This document shows positions 61,029-64,000 of a stretch of 64,000 bases of DNA, piece by piece. Each line of letters begins with the position of its first letter. Position 1 is the stretch's first letter. A program made the position numbers and the translations under genes. The DNA comes from Gemmatimonadaceae bacterium. Lineage in GTDB: Bacteria; Gemmatimonadota; Gemmatimonadetes; Gemmatimonadales; Gemmatimonadaceae. The notes beneath the pieces were generated by a model. The model saw nothing but the letters and a program-made list of their open reading frames with translations, searched no databases and was not told the origin of the DNA. The stretch spans positions 62,001 through 126,000 of the forward strand of contig JADKJT010000003.1 in assembly GCA_016720905.1 (NCBI GenBank), given 5' to 3'.

Positions 61029-61943
61029 TCACGCGGACACTGCAGGGCGCACGCGCACGGTCGTACCCCAGGGATCCTGCAACACAATCGCGTCGCCGTC
61101 GGACCGCACGGCCACCTGCCGTTTGGTTGCGGAGGCCGCGACCGCCTGCACATCGGACGCCGACGGGACGTCTATCGTCCACTCCATCAGACGCGCTTCG
61201 TTGGCGTGCGCCGCGTCGGCACCGCGTGCCCACGTGTTGGTGCCCAGATGATGGTGATAGCCCCCGGCGGCAAGGAACAGTGCGCCGGGATACTCCCACA
61301 CCATCTTGTCCATCCCCAACGTGTCGTGGTAGAACTCCGACGCGTGCGCCAGATCGCCCACATGCAGATGCACGTGGCCGATCGTCGTGCCAGCGGGGGC
61401 ACCGGTCCATGCCACGCCATCGGCAGCCGCCAGTACGGCGCGCACATCGAGTGGTTCAGTGCCCATCGCCAGTTGACGATCGCGCGACTGCCATTGCTCG
61501 CGTGGACGGTCGGCGTAAATCTCGAGTCCCAACCCATCCGGATCGGTGAGATAGAGCGCCTCGCTCACGAAGTGATCGGACATGCCCGCGTGTTCATTGC
61601 GTTCGGCCAGATGCGTGAGAAACCGACCCAGCGATGCGCGGTCGGGGAGGAGGATGGCCACATGGAATAGTCCCAGGCGGCCGTGCGGCGGCACTGGGCG
61701 GGCGCCGGGCAGTTCGTGCAGCACAATGAGGGGGCGATTGTCGTGCTGCGCGCCGAGCCGGGCGACGCCTTCGTGCTGGTCGAGGACACGAAGTCCGATG
61801 ATATCGGTGTAGTAGGCGATGGAGCGCGCCAGTTCGGCAATTTGGAGATGCACCGGTCCCAGTTGTGTCGCGTCGGGGAGGCGATGGTCCGGCGGCGCTA
61901 TGCCGTACGAGCCGGCCACGGCAGGTGCAGAAGGCTCAATCAT
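61029..61943 (-). CDS. Two-domain VOC (catechol-2,3-dioxygenase-like) protein
   Basis: This is a 304-residue protein with two vicinal-oxygen-chelate domains. The first starts LGPVHLQIAELARSIAYYTDIIG, the second GHVHLHVGDLAHASEFYHDTLGM. Metal ligands are visible as HLQI, the GLFHVAIL His, HLHVG, and HHHLGTNTW with the Glu near LMEWTID. It is of the CatE/YfiE type, which cleaves catechols or is a glyoxalase-like hydrolase. No aromatic-degradation genes flank it, so the substrate is open. Confidence 0.9.
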   Translation of the reverse strand: MIEPSAPAVAGSYGIAPPDHRLPDATQLGPVHLQIAELARSIAYYTDIIGLRVLDQHEGVARLGAQHDNRPLIVLHELPGARPVPPHGRLGLFHVAILLPDRASLGRFLTHLAERNEHAGMSDHFVSEALYLTDPDGLGLEIYADRPREQWQSRDRQLAMGTEPLDVRAVLAAADGVAWTGAPAGTTIGHVHLHVGDLAHASEFYHDTLGMDKMVWEYPGALFLAAGGYHHHLGTNTWARGADAAHANEARLMEWTIDVPSASDVQAVAASATKRQVAVRSDGDAIVLQDPWGTTVRVRPAVSA

Positions 61944-61998
61944 GGCCTGAAATCAGCCGGATGCCACACGAGACGTCAACAGCGAGTGCGGTGACGGC

Positions 61999-62409
61999 TC
62001 ACGGGTCGGGCTCGTTGGACCCCTCCGTACCAAACAACGGCAGGCACGGCCCCAGCAGCACGGCCAGATCCATCAACGGCAACGCTGGTCGGGCCAGCAC
62101 CGCGAGCGCGGCATCCTCCAGCAGTTCCACGGCCAGCACATCGTTGAGCGCACTTCCCGACGCTAGGGAGAGCGCCATCGAGGTGCGGACTGCGTCACGC
62201 ACCAGCCAGTACTGCAAATGCTGGTGGTCAGCCGCCAGCACGGCATCGCATAAGGCGCGAGAAGTATCGCGGCGCGCGCGATGCAGGGGTTCGCGCGCGG
62301 TGCACAATGCCGCGCGCCACCGTTGCGATGACCAGGCGGTCACCGCGTCAAGCAACATCGCCACCTGACTGGGTAGCGTCAGCGCTGGACCGTCGGATGA
62401 AAGGGTCAT
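61999..62409 (-). CDS. Hypothetical protein
   Basis: The 136-residue frame begins at ATG 62409. The sequence is Ala/Leu-rich and mostly helical, with three Cys and no signal peptide or recognised domain. It lies between the VOC protein and the kdpE-like gene, both with their own starts, so it is a stand-alone gene if real. Codon use looks typical of the neighbourhood, which is the main support. The function is unknown. Confidence 0.55.
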   Translation of the reverse strand: MTLSSDGPALTLPSQVAMLLDAVTAWSSQRWRAALCTAREPLHRARRDTSRALCDAVLAADHQHLQYWLVRDAVRTSMALSLASGSALNDVLAVELLEDAALAVLARPALPLMDLAVLLGPCLPLFGTEGSNEPDP

Positions 62410-62553
62410 GGGGTCAATGCAATATCAGTCGGACGCCCGTAAAGAATCCGCAAAAACCGTGCGCACCCCGCTGCGATCCGTTTCGCCGCTGTTCAGAGTG
62501 GCCTCCAGCGAGCTAACCTTCAGGATGACGTGCAGCCCGCAGCGGTTTGGCGC

Positions 62554-63294
62554 ATGACCACCGGCCAGCTCACCATCCTCATCGTGGACGACGAAGCGCC
62601 CATTCGTCGCGCGCTCAAGCACGCCCTGACCGCACAAGCGCTGTTGGAGCCCGGCGTTCAGGACGTGACTGTTCGAGTGGTGGAGGCGGCCACGGCGCGT
62701 GAGGGAATCGATCTGGCGGCAGCCGAGCGGCCAGCGCTGGTGATTCTCGATCTCGGGCTGCCCGACAAGCCGGGCATTGACGTGTGTCGCGAGATTCGAA
62801 AATGGCTGGACGCGCCAATTCTTGTGCTGTCGGCTCGGCACCAGGACACCGAGAAGGCCGCGCTGTTGGATGCCGGTGCCGATGACTACGTGACCAAACC
62901 GTTCAGCACGATGGAACTGGTGGCGCGAGTGCGCGCGCAACTGCGCCGCGCTCGTTCGGCGTCGTCGACGACACCGGCCGTCTGCGCGTTCGGGGAGTGG
63001 GTGGTGGATGTGCAGCGGCGCCGAGTGGAGCGGGCGGGCGTGTTGGTACGGTTCACGCCCACCGAGTTTGCCTTGCTGCGCGCGTTCGTGCTGCATCCAC
63101 GACAGACACTGACCCATCGGCAGTTGTTCGCCGCCGGGTGGGGAAACGCGGAAGGCGATGCACAACAGTACTTGCGGGTGTACGTGGGACATCTTCGGCG
63201 CAAGCTTGAGGACGATCCGGTGCGCCCGCGATTCATTCACACCGAGCCGGGGATCGGCTATCGGTTTGAACCCGATTCGTTGAGCCACGCGTGA
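62554..63294 (+). CDS. KdpE-like OmpR-family response regulator
   Basis: A 246-residue regulator with receiver motifs VDDE, the phosphorylated Asp in VILDLGLPD, and the Lys in DDYVTKPFS, followed by an OmpR winged-helix (FTPTEFALLRAFV and RVYVGHLRRKLE). The sequence is closest to KdpE, which responds to low K+ or turgor. ATG 62554 is preferred; GTG 62530 is possible. Its stop overlaps the GTG of the kinase gene. The kdpFABC transporter genes are not within the window. Confidence 0.92.
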   Translation: MTTGQLTILIVDDEAPIRRALKHALTAQALLEPGVQDVTVRVVEAATAREGIDLAAAERPALVILDLGLPDKPGIDVCREIRKWLDAPILVLSARHQDTEKAALLDAGADDYVTKPFSTMELVARVRAQLRRARSASSTTPAVCAFGEWVVDVQRRRVERAGVLVRFTPTEFALLRAFVLHPRQTLTHRQLFAAGWGNAEGDAQQYLRVYVGHLRRKLEDDPVRPRFIHTEPGIGYRFEPDSLSHA

Positions 63295-64000
63295 GACGAC
63301 AGTCGTGGCGTCAGTGGCTGCTGTGGATGGGCGCGCTGGTGGGCGCGACGCTGCTCCTGCTGCTCGCGCGCGACCGGATGGACAAGGCGCATGTCGCGCT
63401 GGTGTATCTGCTTGTGGTGTTGGGGGCGAGCGCGGCTGCCGGTCGGGCGGTGGGCCTCACCACGGCCGGCGTCGCATTCGTCGTGTTCAACTATTTCTTC
63501 CTGCCGCCGTATCACACGCTGATCATCGCGGACCCGCTCGATTTCCTCGTCCTGGTGACGTTCCTCCCCACGGGTATCGTGGCCGCGCAACTCCTGCACC
63601 GCGCGCGCAGCACGGCCGAGGCGGCTCTGGCCCGAGCGCTCGAAGTGGACCGTTTGGCCACACTTGGCGCGGAGACGCTGGCGGCACCAAGCGCGAAAGA
63701 CGCGCTGCAGGCGATTGCCGAAGTGATCAGATTGTCGTTGGCGGCGGATGCGGTGGAGCTGTACCGCCGCGAATCCAGCGGCACGCTGCATCGAACGACC
63801 GTCGCGCCCCAGGATCGCACCGCGAGCACGGCGGGGAACACACTGACGGGCTGGTTCGGAAAGACCGTGCATCTGGCGGTACAACTTCCGGACGGCACGA
63901 CGCGCCTCGATCCCGCCTCCCTGATTGGACTCGACCTCAAAGTCCTCTACCGCACGCTTGACGTGGGTGACCGCATAGTCGGCGTTCTATGCGTTCGGTA
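63291..64000 (+). CDS. KdpD-like sensor histidine kinase, cut by window edge
   Basis: The frame starts at GTG 63291 (overlapping the upstream TGA as GTGA) and stays open to the end of the window (236 codons seen). It begins with the DUF4118 four-helix membrane domain (VALVYLLVVLGASAAAGRAVGLTTAG, then FNYFFLPPYHTLIIADP) and a GAF-like linker. The N-terminal Usp-like KdpD cytosolic domain is absent: the protein starts directly at the membrane part. The kinase core is beyond the edge. It should phosphorylate the KdpE-like regulator. Confidence 0.88.
   Translation, partial: MRRQSWRQWLLWMGALVGATLLLLLARDRMDKAHVALVYLLVVLGASAAAGRAVGLTTAGVAFVVFNYFFLPPYHTLIIADPLDFLVLVTFLPTGIVAAQLLHRARSTAEAALARALEVDRLATLGAETLAAPSAKDALQAIAEVIRLSLAADAVELYRRESSGTLHRTTVAPQDRTASTAGNTLTGWFGKTVHLAVQLPDGTTRLDPASLIGLDLKVLYRTLDVGDRIVGVLCVR

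Overview
The window is high-GC DNA packed with genes on both strands. It encodes many exported enzymes and lipoproteins: S9 and M14 peptidases, an amidohydrolase, a GH18, a GH27, PQQ-type propellers, multihaem cytochromes and an RCC1-repeat lipoprotein. GTG and TTG starts and 4-nt stop/start overlaps are frequent. This mix suggests a free-living, aerobic, Gram-negative member of Gemmatimonadota or a similar soil or freshwater lineage. That is an inference from gene content, because no rRNA is present. There is no phage, IS element, CRISPR array or plasmid gene, so the window reads as ordinary chromosome.

Layout. 1-8.3 kb: a truncated mgtE, a lipoprotein, a co-directional run (beta-hydroxyacid dehydrogenase, VC1184-type aminotransferase, lipoprotein, hotdog thioesterase, MFS exporter) and a converging ribonuclease Z. 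8.5-12.1 kb: a KGG stress protein, a coupled pair of class II photolyase and threonine dehydratase, tRNA-Ala(CGC), and a 420-nt gene-free stretch with a candidate small RNA and a long inverted repeat. 12.1-19.4 kb: a large lipoprotein, glnS, a frameshifted Uma2 gene, tRNA-Gln(CTG) and a 1077-residue RCC1 lipoprotein with two seven-bladed propellers. 19.4-32.7 kb: a Bcr/CflA exporter, an octahaem cytochrome, an alpha-galactosidase, an M14 peptidase, a PEP-CTERM protein, a TauE/SafE permease, an aminotransferase, DUF423, QueD and an S9 peptidase. 32.8-34.5 kb: a small DUF2892 protein, an ECF sigma factor with its zinc-finger anti-sigma, and a SnoaL-like protein.

34.5-42.8 kb is the least described part. 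It holds two PQQ-type propeller proteins (one fused to cytochrome c and broken by a frameshift), a class I cytochrome c, a cytochrome c'-like lipoprotein, two related exported proteins of unknown function, a DUF6152 protein and two DUF6644 membrane proteins. All are predicted to be exported or membrane bound, and together they look like one extracytoplasmic redox module.

43-55 kb: a serine hydrolase, an amidohydrolase, an OsmC protein, an ArsR repressor under a perfect inverted-repeat operator, and a five-gene operon (tolC-like, adaptor, RND pump, DUF2892, trxC) whose promoter carries direct repeats related to the ArsR operator half-sites. The likely reading is a thiol- or sulfur-stress efflux regulon controlled by this ArsR protein. 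A DHA2 exporter follows. 55-64 kb: a GH18 protein, a DUF1028 protein coupled to a sulfatase-fold protein that lacks the catalytic cysteine or serine, a DUF5916 outer-membrane protein, an ArsN2-like acetyltransferase, a two-domain VOC protein, a hypothetical protein, and a KdpE-like regulator overlapping a truncated KdpD-like sensor kinase.
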